Shown here piece by piece: positions 24,030-34,105 of a DNA stretch of 64,000 nucleotides. Origin of the DNA: Prostheceraeus crozeri (Eukaryota; Platyhelminthes; Polycladida; Euryleptidae); NCBI GenBank assembly GCA_907163375.1, contig CAJQUW010005784.1, positions 496,001 to 560,000 of the forward strand, written 5' to 3'. A program made the translations under genes and the position numbers. The notes under the pieces are model-generated. The model searched no databases, had not been told where the DNA came from, and saw nothing but the letters and a program-made list of their open reading frames with translations. Within the stretch, counting starts at the first letter, position 1. Each line of letters starts with the position of its first letter.

Positions 24030-25360
24030 TTAATTAATCCTAGCCATCTTTCCATTAAGAATTTCAATAGAATATTTTACATCTTCTAGCAATAAACCAT
24101 AAGCCATCAATGAAGTTGTGGAATCTTTCTTTTCAATATTAATTGTTACATCACAACCAGTCTTGATAATATCTTCAGATTGTGCACTTAAATCGAAACA
24201 GAAAACAGGATATAAATGTCTCCAATCTCGAGTTAATTGTGGTTCAACTCCAAATTCTATACAAAGATTTCGATAAGAATCATATCCTTCCATAAATTGA
24301 TTATTGGTATCATCGAATCTTAATGGATCAATTGGATATCGGGTTTGATTTAATGAAACTTGTAAACTTCGAATTGTATTAATATGTAAGAGATTATTGT
24401 TCTTATCAAAACTTGGAGAATTATTTCTTTGAAAAGTTAGTAATAAATATCTTGGAGTATTCGCAGTTCCAGTAAAATGCCAGTTAAATCTTTGTTCGGA
24501 AAAAGTTACTGAACTAGCAGTACGCTTTAGAAAATTAACTGGAATTGGTTTGTTAGTATTTAATCTTTTTGCAATAGCTGTTTCAATCTCTAAACTAGGA
24601 GTAATATGCTTAATCCACCATTCAAGTCTATCAATTTTCAAATATGCTTTTTTTCCAGTCTTACCAAAAAAGATTAATTCATTATTTGCTGTACGATGAA
24701 TTATTAATTTAAATTTTAATTGATATGATATTTTATCATAATCTAAATAACCGAATAATGGAGACAATGACCAATTTACTGTCTGTTTACTTTTCTTGTT
24801 AAATTCACGTCTTTCTTTATATGCAGTATTGTTTGTTTTATTTAAATGTTTTGCAATATTTTCTACATCTTTCGCAATTCCTGCTGCATCTGTTCCAGCG
24901 TGAGTTAAATCATCAACAATTATACCATCATTAGTATCAGGAAACCAACCTTCGATTTCATGCTTTTTATTATTTTCACCAATTGTTACAAATCTAAGCA
25001 TTGTATCAATTACACCTGGAGAATCATTTATTGTTTCTATATTTTGAGTTGCAACATCTAAACGCATTTGTGTAAATAGTTTCGGAAAAAATTATTCTCT
25101 AATGCAATATTATCGTTATCTGGTAATGGTGTTGTAAAATTGGCATCACTATATAAAGGATATTCACAGTGTAAAAATGAATCAGGTAGATATATATAAC
25201 TTTGTTGATTATCAACTTCAAAAATTAAATCTCCTCCAGTATTTACTCTACTGGAAGATCCGGGATCCATAGCAATTCTTATATAGTCATTCTTTTTTTG
25301 ATTATAACTGACGAACGGAGGATCGTCTAATCTAAATTTATTTTCGATAAGCGAAGACAT
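24030..25360 (-). pseudogene. Polinton major capsid protein (hexon-like double jelly-roll), frameshifted
   Basis: ATG 25360 lies after TTTATAAA. The first 100 codons end at 25058; the remaining 345 codons (25067-24030) are in the -1 frame. Features of this family include a beta-rich N-terminal part ending in short aromatic helices, an L-x-W-W-I-K-x-I-T-P-S segment, and a conserved C-terminal HLYPVFCFDLSAQ-type strand before I-x-I-E-K. Total length (about 440) suits the smaller capsid proteins of invertebrate Polintons. The two frames overlap at a T-TTT-TTC run (about 25083), which could be a simple indel or a -1 slip site. Confidence 0.75.
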
Positions 25361-25427
25361 TTTTATAAAAAGTAATTTGACTTTTTGTTTTTCTCACACC
25401 CAGAAAAAATTTTATTACAATATAATT

Positions 25428-25970
25428 TTAGAATTTTGCTAAACCAGCTCCGCTACAGCTTTGCTGGTTAGACCGAAGGTTGCTGTTAACACCATTACTT
25501 CTTATTTCTTCAATTGAACGAACCGTAGGTTCTATGGCTACGCCCGATTTCTTCTTGTGTTTACCATCAGACGGAGCTCCGCTCCTCAAGGTTTCACCCC
25601 CCACAGCTATGTTAGCAATTTTGTTTTTTGTTTCCTCTGAAAGTTTTTTTAAATTTTTTAGTTCTTCAGAATCATTCTTAAGTTTACGAATAGCTTCTAG
25701 TTGTTTTAATTCGTTCTGAGACTTAAAAGCATTTGATATGACACTAGCTGTACTACCTATAGCAGCTGCTCCTTTAGCAGCAGATGTAATCAAATCATTA
25801 TTATTTTTTATCAAGTTAACGATACTTCCAATACCAGAAAAGATGCCAGCCCCTTCTTTTTGAATAGTTTCTACACTGTCATAATGGTAAACAGATTTCA
25901 TAGATGGTTCATGAGCAATTTTTTGATTTGAAGCAAAATGTTTAAGATTGTGTTTATAAATTATAGTCAT
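25428..25970 (-). CDS. Putative minor virion protein with GAGIF/Gly-Ala segments, Polinton
   Basis: A 180-codon frame from ATG 25970, preceded by CCTAAAAA. Residues about 40-85 are Gly/Ala/Ser-rich and amphipathic (GAGIFSGIGSIVNLI, AAKGAAAIGSTASVIS). A charged coiled segment follows to about 120. The C-terminal third is largely encoded by three mini-hairpin insertions (25446-25598) and so looks expanded. It lies just upstream of the capsid gene on the same strand. I do not recognise the family with certainty. Confidence 0.45.
   Translation of the reverse strand: MTIIYKHNLKHFASNQKIAHEPSMKSVYHYDSVETIQKEGAGIFSGIGSIVNLIKNNNDLITSAAKGAAAIGSTASVISNAFKSQNELKQLEAIRKLKNDSEELKNLKKLSEETKNKIANIAVGGETLRSGAPSDGKHKKKSGVAIEPTVRSIEEIRSNGVNSNLRSNQQSCSGAGLAKF
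25446..25480. repeat. Triple mini-hairpin in coding sequence
   Basis: AGC-TCC-GCT (25446-25454), CAGC-TTT-GCTG (25456-25466) and ACC-GAA-GGT (25472-25480), in frame within the gene at 25428-25970. Confidence 0.65.
25520..25544. repeat. Paired mini-hairpins in coding sequence
   Basis: GAACC-GTA-GGTTC (25520-25532) and GGC-TAC-GCC (25536-25544), in frame within the same gene. Confidence 0.65.
25573..25598. repeat. Paired mini-hairpins in coding sequence
   Basis: GGAGC-TCC-GCTCC (25573-25585) and GGT-TTC-ACC (25590-25598), in frame within the same gene. Confidence 0.65.
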
Positions 25971-26032
25971 TTTTTAGGATTAAATTTGACTTTTGGGAAA
26001 AAATATCTACGATAAGATTTACGTGCGTCATC

Positions 26033-26055
26033 GGCTAAAGCCTCTGGACAAGGTC
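26033..26055. repeat. Paired mini-hairpins (intergenic)
   Basis: GGCT-AA-AGCC (26033-26042) and GAC-AAG-GTC (26047-26055), just past the stop of the coiled-coil gene at 26059. Confidence 0.6.
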
Positions 26056-26058
26056 TGT

Positions 26059-26940
26059 TCAAGATCTACGTTTGTGAATGGACAACAACTTCGAGATAAC
26101 TTTATTAATTTTCCGTTGCATGTTATCTATTGCGGCAAGTAGCGTTTGATGTACTTTAATTTCTTTTCTATTAACTTGCATTTTCTGCTGATTCATCTTC
26201 AACGCCGCTTTAAGAGCATTTAACTTAATTTTAAGAACATCTAATTGTCTTTTAACAGAATCTAACTGTTCTTTATTTTCTTTAGAGTTTTCTTGTAAAT
26301 TTTTCTTTAATTTATTTTCTAAATTGATTTTAAGAGTTTTCATTTTATCAACTTTTTGATTAAGTGAGTTTACTTCATTTATTATTCTATTCATCTTTTT
26401 CATTTGTTGAGTAATTTTAGAACTTAATTCATCAACACTTTTTTGGAATGTAGTTTGTAACTGCTTTAAATTTTTTAAAATTCTTTCAGGTAGTTTTTCT
26501 ATTTCATCTTCTAATTGTTCTTTCAATAATTTTCTCTGATGTTTATTTTTAATTACAGCAGATTTTAAATTTAAAGAAAGTAATATTAAAATTTTTGATT
26601 GTTCAGAAATCTTTTTAAAAAGTTTTGCTATATCTACTTCTAGCTCTCTATCCTTTTTATCAAGTTTTAATAATTTTTCGTTTAATGATTTGTCATTAAG
26701 TTTAAGCAACTTTAATTCATTCATCAGTGGAACCAAAACATCGTTTATATACTTTTCTTTTAAGTCATTGATTTGTGTATCAACATATTGTTTATTTGTC
26801 AACTCTGTATTTTGTTGCGGAAGAATAGAAAGATGCAATGGACCAGATAAAACATCTCCAGTTTTCATGATATAATTTTCTATTTCTAATTCACGATTAT
26901 TCGGGATATATGCACCTCCACCAACATTTGGTAACATCAT
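26059..26940 (-). CDS. Coiled-coil fibre-like protein, Polinton
   Basis: Start chosen at ATG 26940, preceded by TGTTTTAAAA like the other genes, rather than the earlier Met at 27057, whose extension is low-complexity. The protein has about 293 residues. The N-terminal segment (GDVLSGPLHLS...ELTNKQYVD) matches a motif common at the attachment end of phage tail fibres and other virion spikes. The remaining roughly 230 residues are an almost continuous Leu/Lys/Glu heptad coiled coil. The frame is intact. A trimeric virion fibre is the best inference; no distal receptor-binding head is visible. Confidence 0.5.
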   Translation of the reverse strand: MMLPNVGGGAYIPNNRELEIENYIMKTGDVLSGPLHLSILPQQNTELTNKQYVDTQINDLKEKYINDVLVPLMNELKLLKLNDKSLNEKLLKLDKKDRELEVDIAKLFKKISEQSKILILLSLNLKSAVIKNKHQRKLLKEQLEDEIEKLPERILKNLKQLQTTFQKSVDELSSKITQQMKKMNRIINEVNSLNQKVDKMKTLKINLENKLKKNLQENSKENKEQLDSVKRQLDVLKIKLNALKAALKMNQQKMQVNRKEIKVHQTLLAAIDNMQRKINKVISKLLSIHKRRS

Positions 26941-27059
26941 TTTTAAAACAATAAAAAAGTAAAATTTTTTCAAATAAAAATAAAAAAATTGATAAAGCAA
27001 ATTTAAAAAAATTATATTCGTCCGCATCATCCTGTTCTTCTTATTCGACGAGATCAACG

Positions 27060-28351
27060 AGACTTGAAAATAAATGTTTTGATAATAATAATAATAATAA
27101 TAATACTATTACAAATCCATGTATAGATGTAAATCTTTTGTTTGAATTACAAGCCGAAATATTTAGGGAACAGACTAAAGGTTTACCTTCTATAGAAACT
27201 AACTATTGTTTATTTCCGGGGGATCCATTTATTAAATTTATGGATATTGTTAGTAAATATAATGATGTAGCTTATGTGGAATTAATTAAAGAAAATATGG
27301 TTATAATAGGTCATAATAATGTTCATGGTTTTATTAGAGCAGTATTACCAATTAGTAATACTGATTGGATAGAAAATAAAATTATCAATTATATCAATAT
27401 TAGAGAATTAGTAAAAAAATTAAAATCTTTTTCGAAAGAAAAAATTAGATTATTTGTTGACGATCAAAATCAATATAACATTCACATAGAGAGTAAAAAC
27501 ATAACGAAGAATTATTATGCCAAGTTTATTATAGAGATATAATTTATAAACATGAAACATTAGAAATGCCGCAAAGATATGATGATGATACTTATATAGG
27601 ATTATATTCAAACTTAAATATGAATTTATTAAAATCTTAGATAAATGGTTTAGCTCAACAAGAGAAAATTTATATGTGGACTACACCTTATACTATTAAC
27701 AATGACCATAATCATAATCATAATAATTTTAAAAATAATAATAATAATTTTAAAGAATCTGATGATAATAATTTTAAAGAATCTTATAATAATAATGATG
27801 ATAATATAAATGATGATTCTGAAATATCTGAAAATGGTGTAAATGGTAAAGAAGATTATAAAAAAATTAGTAATTATAAAAATTTTAGTGAAGAAAAATT
27901 TATATCTCATACTGATGTACATGATATTAATACTACATATAATCAAAATTTATCTAAATTTCATTTTCTTACAATTGAAAATAATAATGATGGTATAGTT
28001 GAAGATACTGTTAGACAACTATGTGTCGGGTCTACAGAATTTAAATTAGGATTTACATCTAATCAATTTAAAATTTTATCATCTTTAATAAAAACTAAAA
28101 GTGATTCAGATTATGGTGGTGTTATTAAATTTTCCAAAAGAGATCAAAGACCAACATTTTTCTCTATTATATTATTATCAGATAAAAGATGTAATTTAGA
28201 ATTAGATATTCCTATCAGGGAATGGTATCCTATCAGGGAATGGCATCCTATACCAAAAAGTGTAATTTATGATGTTGAAGAATCAATTTATGATGATGAA
28301 GAATCAATAGTTAGTGAAAATAAATTTAAATTATCTTTTGATAAAACTTAA
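27060..28351 (+). pseudogene. Unidentified Polinton gene, possibly sliding-clamp-like, frameshifted
   Basis: Divergent from the fibre gene. One frame is open from before 27060 to 27542 and includes a run of Asn codons (AAT repeat). A second frame, with a TAG near 27639, continues to 28351. The first part has the spacing of a PCNA first domain (FIKFMDIVSKYNDV..., INIRELVKKLKSFSKEKI). The second has a matching beta-rich unit (GSTEFKLGFTSNQFKILSSLI). An Asn/Asp-rich linker separates them. A DNA-polymerase clamp would make sense beside the polymerase gene, but I only see a pattern resemblance. The tandem REWYPIREWHPIP repeat (28218-28254) is probably a local duplication. Confidence 0.3.
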
Positions 28352-28838
28352 TGTGATAAAACTTAATATGATAAAGAAAATAAAATAACTTAGGAACGTG
28401 AAATATATAATAATATAAAATAACACTCAAGTCCTTGATATTAGAATGTTTATATCTAAAATTAAAACACAATTTTTTCCTTAAAAAATAAAAAAATGGA
28501 AAATACCAAGTTTTATTGTAACTTATGTAAAAAAAAGTTGCAATAAAAAAGAAGTTATCAATCACATTTAAATAGTAAATTGCATTTACAAAATGTAGAT
28601 CGAGTTGATGAAGGAAATATATTAAAATTAAATAATTATATAAACTATCTAGAATCATTACCTACTGATATAAAAGTTAAAAAATGTTTGATGATTATTC
28701 ATATTCAGAATATAAAAAAGTTTTTTATAGTGAAGATGAGACCGTACCAGATGGAAGATATTTATTTAGCGATACTGATGAATTTAACGAAATAGATGAA
28801 TTTAACGAAATAGATGAATTTGATGAAGCTGTACACGG

Positions 28839-28869
28839 GACATCAAAGATGTCTTCCAGGGCTTCGCCC
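28839..28869. repeat. Paired mini-hairpins in polymerase, copy 1
   Basis: GACATC-AAA-GATGTC (28839-28853) and GGGC-TTC-GCCC (28859-28869). Encodes GTSKMSSRASP. Nearly the same unit recurs at 30435 and 31908. Confidence 0.85.
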
Positions 28870-30434
28870 ATAACAGATATAAAATATTTATTTAATCAGT
28901 CCGTTGAACATAATGAAACCGATGAAACTTTTTATAATGTATTAACAAACTTTTATAATATATTTAGAAAATCTTTCAAATGTTATGTGAATGTAGAAGT
29001 ACTTTATACAAAAAATGGACCTGATGGAATTCCTGAAGAAATAATACAAGGACATTCTACAAATTCACAAGAAATTCATAATGTAAATGATATACAACCC
29101 ATATTTGAATCGATGATACTTAAATTAGAAAATTGTATAATTGAAGCCCAGTTACGTGAATCTGGTTGGAGATTTGTTAAAATACTATCTAAGAAAATAG
29201 TAATTGATAAATATAAAAATAATACTGGTGGTAGTTATGTTCCTTTACCTTTCAGTTCACCACAAATAATCAACATAAAAAATGAAGATGATTATTGTTT
29301 TCTGTGGAGTATTATAGCACATTTACATCCTGCAGAATATCATAAAGAAAGACTAAGTCTTTATAATAAAGAAGAATACATAAATGAATTTGATCTTTCT
29401 GATGGCTTAGATGAATTTCCATATGATTATAATAGGTTAATAAAGTTTCATAAAAAGAATAAAAATTTAATAGAAGTAAATGTTTTTGAATTAAATGTGA
29501 ATTATGTTTCTATTGGTAAAATTACTCCACTTTACTCAGATTCAAAAAAATTTTATTTGAATAATAAAAATTTATGTCAATTAGAAATAGTATATAATGA
29601 TAGAGGAAATTACATGCATCATAATATTTTTTACCAAGGAAATATAATATGTACTGAAAAATTTGAAATTATAAAAACACTATCACCAATAATGATTAAT
29701 TGTAATAATTATAAAGGACGTAATTATAATTATGATTATGATTCCGATTATTTATCTTTATCTTTTGAATATCAACAAAAATTACAAAATTTAAATGAAA
29801 GTTTACAAAAATGTAAAACAGATTATCAACAACAAACAAAAATAGTAGTACAAGAATATGGCCATAAATATCAAAATAAGATAGAAACTATATAAAAATT
29901 AAATGAAGACAATAAAGAATTAAATAATGAAGAAAATGAAACCAATCAAAAAATAAATGAATCTTTAAAAAAATGTCTACAACAATATGCAGAACAATAT
30001 GATAAAGAATATAGTTATCAGTTACAAATATTAAATCAAAATTTTCATCGAAATACATTTAATCTTACAAAAGAAATTGATGAAACACATGAAATATATC
30101 AAGATAAATTTGAAAAACTAGAACAGACAAAACAACCAGCACAAGTGAATATATTATATTATCAGGGTCATTTTATATTGTGTAAAGATGTTTCTATATT
30201 TACAAAAACTTCAGATAATGCTAATTTTCCCTGTCTCCAATGTATGACGAGCTTTAGAACTAAAGAAGAAATGAATAGACATTTGGAGAATTGCCAACAA
30301 AATGAAGCAGTCAGAAACACATTTCCAAAAGATGATTATTTAGATTATAATACATGGTATTTTAAAAATAAAGTACCCTTTACTATTTATTGTGATTTTG
30401 AAGCATATAATGTTAATATGACACAAAATCACGG

Positions 30435-30465
30435 GACATCGGAGATGTCTTCCAGGGCTTCACCC
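30435..30465. repeat. Paired mini-hairpins in polymerase, copy 2
   Basis: GACATC-GGA-GATGTC (30435-30449) and GGGCTTCACCC (30455-30465, one mismatch in the stem). Encodes GTSEMSSRASP, inserted just after exonuclease motif I. Confidence 0.85.
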
Positions 30466-30816
30466 GATTCTGAAAATGATAATTCTGAAAAAAGTGCATC
30501 TGAACAAAGTAAAGAAAAATATTTATTTGAACAAAAACCATTATGTTGGGAAATGTACATTCATTCAAATTATCCTGAATTATTTAAATCAGACTATTTT
30601 CAATACTATGGTGAAGATAGTTCAGAAATGTTTACAAAGAAAGTAGAAGAATTACAAGGACGTTTATCACAATTGCTTGAAACAAATATACCAATGATTC
30701 CATTAACGGATGAAGAAAAAATTAATTTTGTTAATGAAACAAAATGTTATTACTGTGGAAAAGATTTTACAAATAATTATAAAACTGGCAAAGGTAGATA
30801 TCTTGACAAGCGAAGC

Positions 30817-30831
30817 GACGGCTCTGCCGTC
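30817..30831. repeat. Mini-hairpin in polymerase zinc/HNH-like insert
   Basis: GACGGC-TCT-GCCGTC, a 6-bp stem; encodes SDGSAVK next to the DHDH motif. The first hairpin of a pair, if there was one, is not clear. Confidence 0.6.
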
Positions 30832-31208
30832 AAAGTAAAAGATCATGATCATCTAAATGGATTATATAGAGGTGCAGCACATAATTCTTGTAATCTTAAT
30901 GCTAATAAATTTAAATATAACTTTGTTCCTCTATATTTCTACAATGGTTCTAAATATGATTACCATCTAGTAATGAAAGATTTATTTTCATCTGAAAAAT
31001 TACAAAAACAACAAATAAATGTACTATGTAAAACAGAAGAAGAATATTTTTCAATGCAATTAGGTTGTATTAGAATTTTAGATGCATTTAGATTTTTTAC
31101 TCCTTATTCATTAGATGTTATGGGAAAAACTTTGAAACCGGAACAATGTAAAATATTAAATAAATATAATTTAAAACCTTTAAAAGGAATATTTCCGTAT
31201 GAGTATAT

Positions 31209-31234
31209 AGCCTGCGGCTCACAGTCGAAGACTG
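31209..31234. repeat. Paired mini-hairpins in polymerase
   Basis: AGCC-TGC-GGCT (31209-31219) and CAGTC-GAA-GACTG (31222-31234), in frame between exonuclease motifs II and III. Confidence 0.7.
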
Positions 31235-31907
31235 ATATAACTGGAGATTTTAATTTTGTGAATAAAATTATGGAAGAAAAACAACTTCCTCCAATAAATA
31301 AATTTAAATCAACATTAAAACAATCACAATTATCTGACGAAGACTATGCAGAAGCTGAAAAGAATTGGAAAGAGTTAAATTGTAAAACAATGTATGATTA
31401 TACAATGAAATATCTTCAGATAGATGTATTAATACTAGCTGATCTTTTTGAAAACTTTCGTGACATGTGCATAGAATATTACGGAATAGATCCATGTTAT
31501 TGTTATTCTACACCAGGTTTAACATGGTTAGCAGGATTAAAACATACAAATGTTAAACTTAAACATTAAAAAGAAAATACATATGATAAATTATTATTTT
31601 TTGAATCTGGAATTAGAGGTGGAGTTTCATCAGTTTTAGGTAATCGTTATGTACAGTGTTACAATAAAAAAGTAAATCCTGATGATTATGGAATAATGAA
31701 ACCTTTATCTCCAGAAGAAAGTGATCAGTTTATAAAATTGTTTAATCAAAATATAGAAGGACTTATATCAAATGAAGATAGTCAAGCAGCAATTGATGAA
31801 ATCATGAGAGAAAACTATTTGTTATATTATGATTTTAATAGCTTATATTCTTCTTGCATGATACAAGAATTACCAACAGGTGAGATGGAATGGTGTAATA
31901 TTCGTAC

Positions 31908-31938
31908 GACATCAGAGATGTCTACTAGGGCTTCGCCC
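31908..31938. repeat. Paired mini-hairpins in polymerase, copy 3
   Basis: GACATC-AGA-GATGTC (31908-31922) and GGGC-TTC-GCCC (31928-31938). Encodes TTSEMSTRASP, shortly after polymerase motif A. Confidence 0.85.
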
Positions 31939-33158
31939 GTTCTAGATTATCAAAAAACATATGATGGAAATTATAATCATGGTTATATATATGAAGTTGA
32001 TTTAGTATATCCTGATGAAATAAAAGATAAAACAAAATATTTTCCTTTCTGTCCCGAAAACAAAATTCCCAATATAGAAGATTTTTCAGATTATCAAAAA
32101 TCTTTAATTCCTAAGAAATACAGACCAACAAAAAAACTTATGTTAACACAAAGTAATAAAAGAAAGTATGTTATTGAAGGAAGAATGCTAGATTGGTATT
32201 TAGATCATGGAATGATTCTCACCAAAATACATCGAAAACTATTTTATCAAAAATCTAAATGGTTAAAAAATTATATAGAGTTCAATATTGAAAAACGTAA
32301 AATAGCTAAAAGAAATAAAGATGATTTTGGAAACGTGTTCTTCAAATTAATGAATAATGCATTTTATGGGAAGACTTCAGAAAATGTGCGCAATAGACAA
32401 AATATTGAAATAGTTTATGATAAAGATAGGTTTCAAAATTTAACAAGGAAACCTACATATAAAAGAACTACTAGATTTAGTGATGAACTACGTGTATGTG
32501 CTGTACATTTACGTCGAATCAGCGTAAAGCATGATACGTTTAATTTTATTGGATTCACTATATTAGAATTAGCTAAACTATTTATGTATAGATTTATATA
32601 TGATTATTTAGCACCTGCTTATGGCAAAAACTATAAATTACACTTTACAGATACCGATTCTGTTTTCTTAGAATTAACAATACCGTATAATTCTTCACTT
32701 GATGAAGAAATTAATGAAATAAAAGATATCATTCATCCTTCTGATTTATGTAAAGTAAAAGATGAATTAGAAGGAAATGAAGATTTCATAACAGAAGCTA
32801 TATTTTTAAAATCTAAATGTTACTGTTATAATACAACTAATAATATTAAAACACATAAAACATTAAAAGGAATTTCAAAGGCATCAGTGGCTAATCAAAT
32901 AACATTTCAAGATTATAAAAATGTATTATTTAATAATGAAATAAAAATAGCATGTAATTATAGACTTAATTCAAAGAAACATAAAATGTATTTAAAAGAG
33001 GAACATAAATTAGCATTAGATCCATTTGATGATAAAAGAAAAATTTTACCTGATGGAATAACTACTTTACCTTTTTAATTTTCTAATTTCTAAGATAATC
33101 AAATTTGATATATACATAAAAAAAAAAAATATTATAACACTATATTTGTATATTTTTA

Positions 33159-33910
33159 TCACTCCGCGAAAATATTTTCTATAACTCTATCATGTATTTT
33201 TTTATCAATATTAATTGTAATGAAGCCATAATCTTTTGACCAAGCATTGTTACACGATTGATTAAATTCATCTTTATTTCTTACGCATAAATCTCTTAAC
33301 AAATCACATAAGTTTCTTGCATTTATTTCAAATAGTATAAATATACTTGCATTCTTTCTAATAACACTTCCGTCTAATGAATACATACTTTGTGTTAAAT
33401 AAAATACACTATAGTTATTATGTCTACCTCTTGTGAAATAATTTCTCTGAACTGACTACAATCATCAAAAATTACACAATGTTTCATTGTTTTATCTAGT
33501 TTACTAGGATCTTGCATATTACCACTATCATCTATTAATTGTTTCTCTATATGCTTATTTTTATTGGATTCTACTAACTGATTATTTTTTGCTGCTTCTT
33601 CACACCACGAACTTATTTCTTCTTCATCTTCAGATTTTTCATATTCCTTGAATAATGAAGCAATTGCTGTTTTTTTAAGATTATTTTCAAATTCATATTT
33701 TAAAAATTGATAGACGGGTTGTTCTGCCGTTGTTGTATAAATTATAAGATTGTTATAATCCAAAAAATTTGGAGTCGTTAAAATTTTAAATAATAGATAT
33801 GCTTTTCCACAACCTGATCTTCCGCAAATAACTGACAAAACTTTATTAGATAAATTTGGATGATGATTAAATCTAAGTTTTTTTTTATTTAATGGTAGTA
33901 CTTCACTCAT
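33159..33910 (-). pseudogene. FtsK/HerA-type genome-packaging ATPase, Polinton (one frameshift)
   Basis: ATG 33910 follows TATTAAAAA. The first frame (171 codons, to 33395) carries Walker A GRSGCGKA near residue 30 and Walker B HCVIFDD near residue 150. The rest of the protein (33386-33159) is in another frame, so there is a shift near 33435. Walker A ends in Ala where Ser/Thr is expected. In Polintons and adenovirus-like elements this ATPase pumps DNA into the capsid; its presence supports a virion-forming ancestry. Confidence 0.8.
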
Positions 33911-34105
33911 TTTTTAATAAAAAAAATTTTATTTTTATTTTTTTATTTTTTGTTTCTGAAGAAGAAGAATAAGAATAATAATAAGAAGAAGAAAACAATT
34001 AAACTTCTCTAGCTTCGCGTGGGAGTTTATACCTCTCGAACGGGAGTTTATACCTCCCGAACGGGGGTTTATACCTCCCGAACCAAAAGATCTATCATAA
34101 TCTCT
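33911..34105. other. Intergenic region with hairpin repeats, Polinton
   Basis: AT-rich and AAG-rich sequence separating the ATPase start from the penton stop; it contains the 3 x 21-bp repeat below. Confidence 0.5.
34021..34083. repeat. Three tandem 21-bp hairpin repeats
   Basis: Three units of GGGAG-TTTATAC-CTCCC-GAAC type (second base-perfect, first and third with one change in the stem), at 34021-34041, 34042-34062 and 34063-34083. They lie just downstream of the penton-like gene stop, where a stem could act in transcript termination or mark a hairpin insertion that was amplified. Confidence 0.8.

Larger units (their letters stand above)
28684..33078 (+). pseudogene. Protein-primed family B DNA polymerase, Polinton (two in-frame TAA)
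   Basis: ATG 28684 follows GTTAAAAA. One frame of 1,464 codons runs to 33078, broken by TAA at 29893-29895 and 31567-31569. The N-terminal third holds the DDYCFLWSIIAHLHP region seen in Polinton polymerases, then a coiled segment and a C2HC finger (CLQC...HLENC). Exonuclease motifs are present: CDFEAYN, NGSKYDYH and YLQIDVLILAD. So are a zinc/HNH-like insert (CYYCG...DHDH...AAHNSCN) and polymerase motifs YDFNSLYSS, KLMNNAFYG and FTDTDSVF, then KSKCY. All catalytic carboxylates look intact. Five mini-hairpin units lie in frame in the gene. It replicates the element from a protein primer. Confidence 0.9.

Noticed and set aside
27084..27107. AAT microsatellite encoding Asn repeats as an independent gene feature
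   Set aside because: It is a trinucleotide run within the frame of the clamp-like gene; slippage explains it.
27650..28658. Minus-strand low-complexity frames (Ile/Phe/Tyr-rich)
   Set aside because: They are shadows of AT-rich plus-strand coding sequence with no domain and no proper start context.
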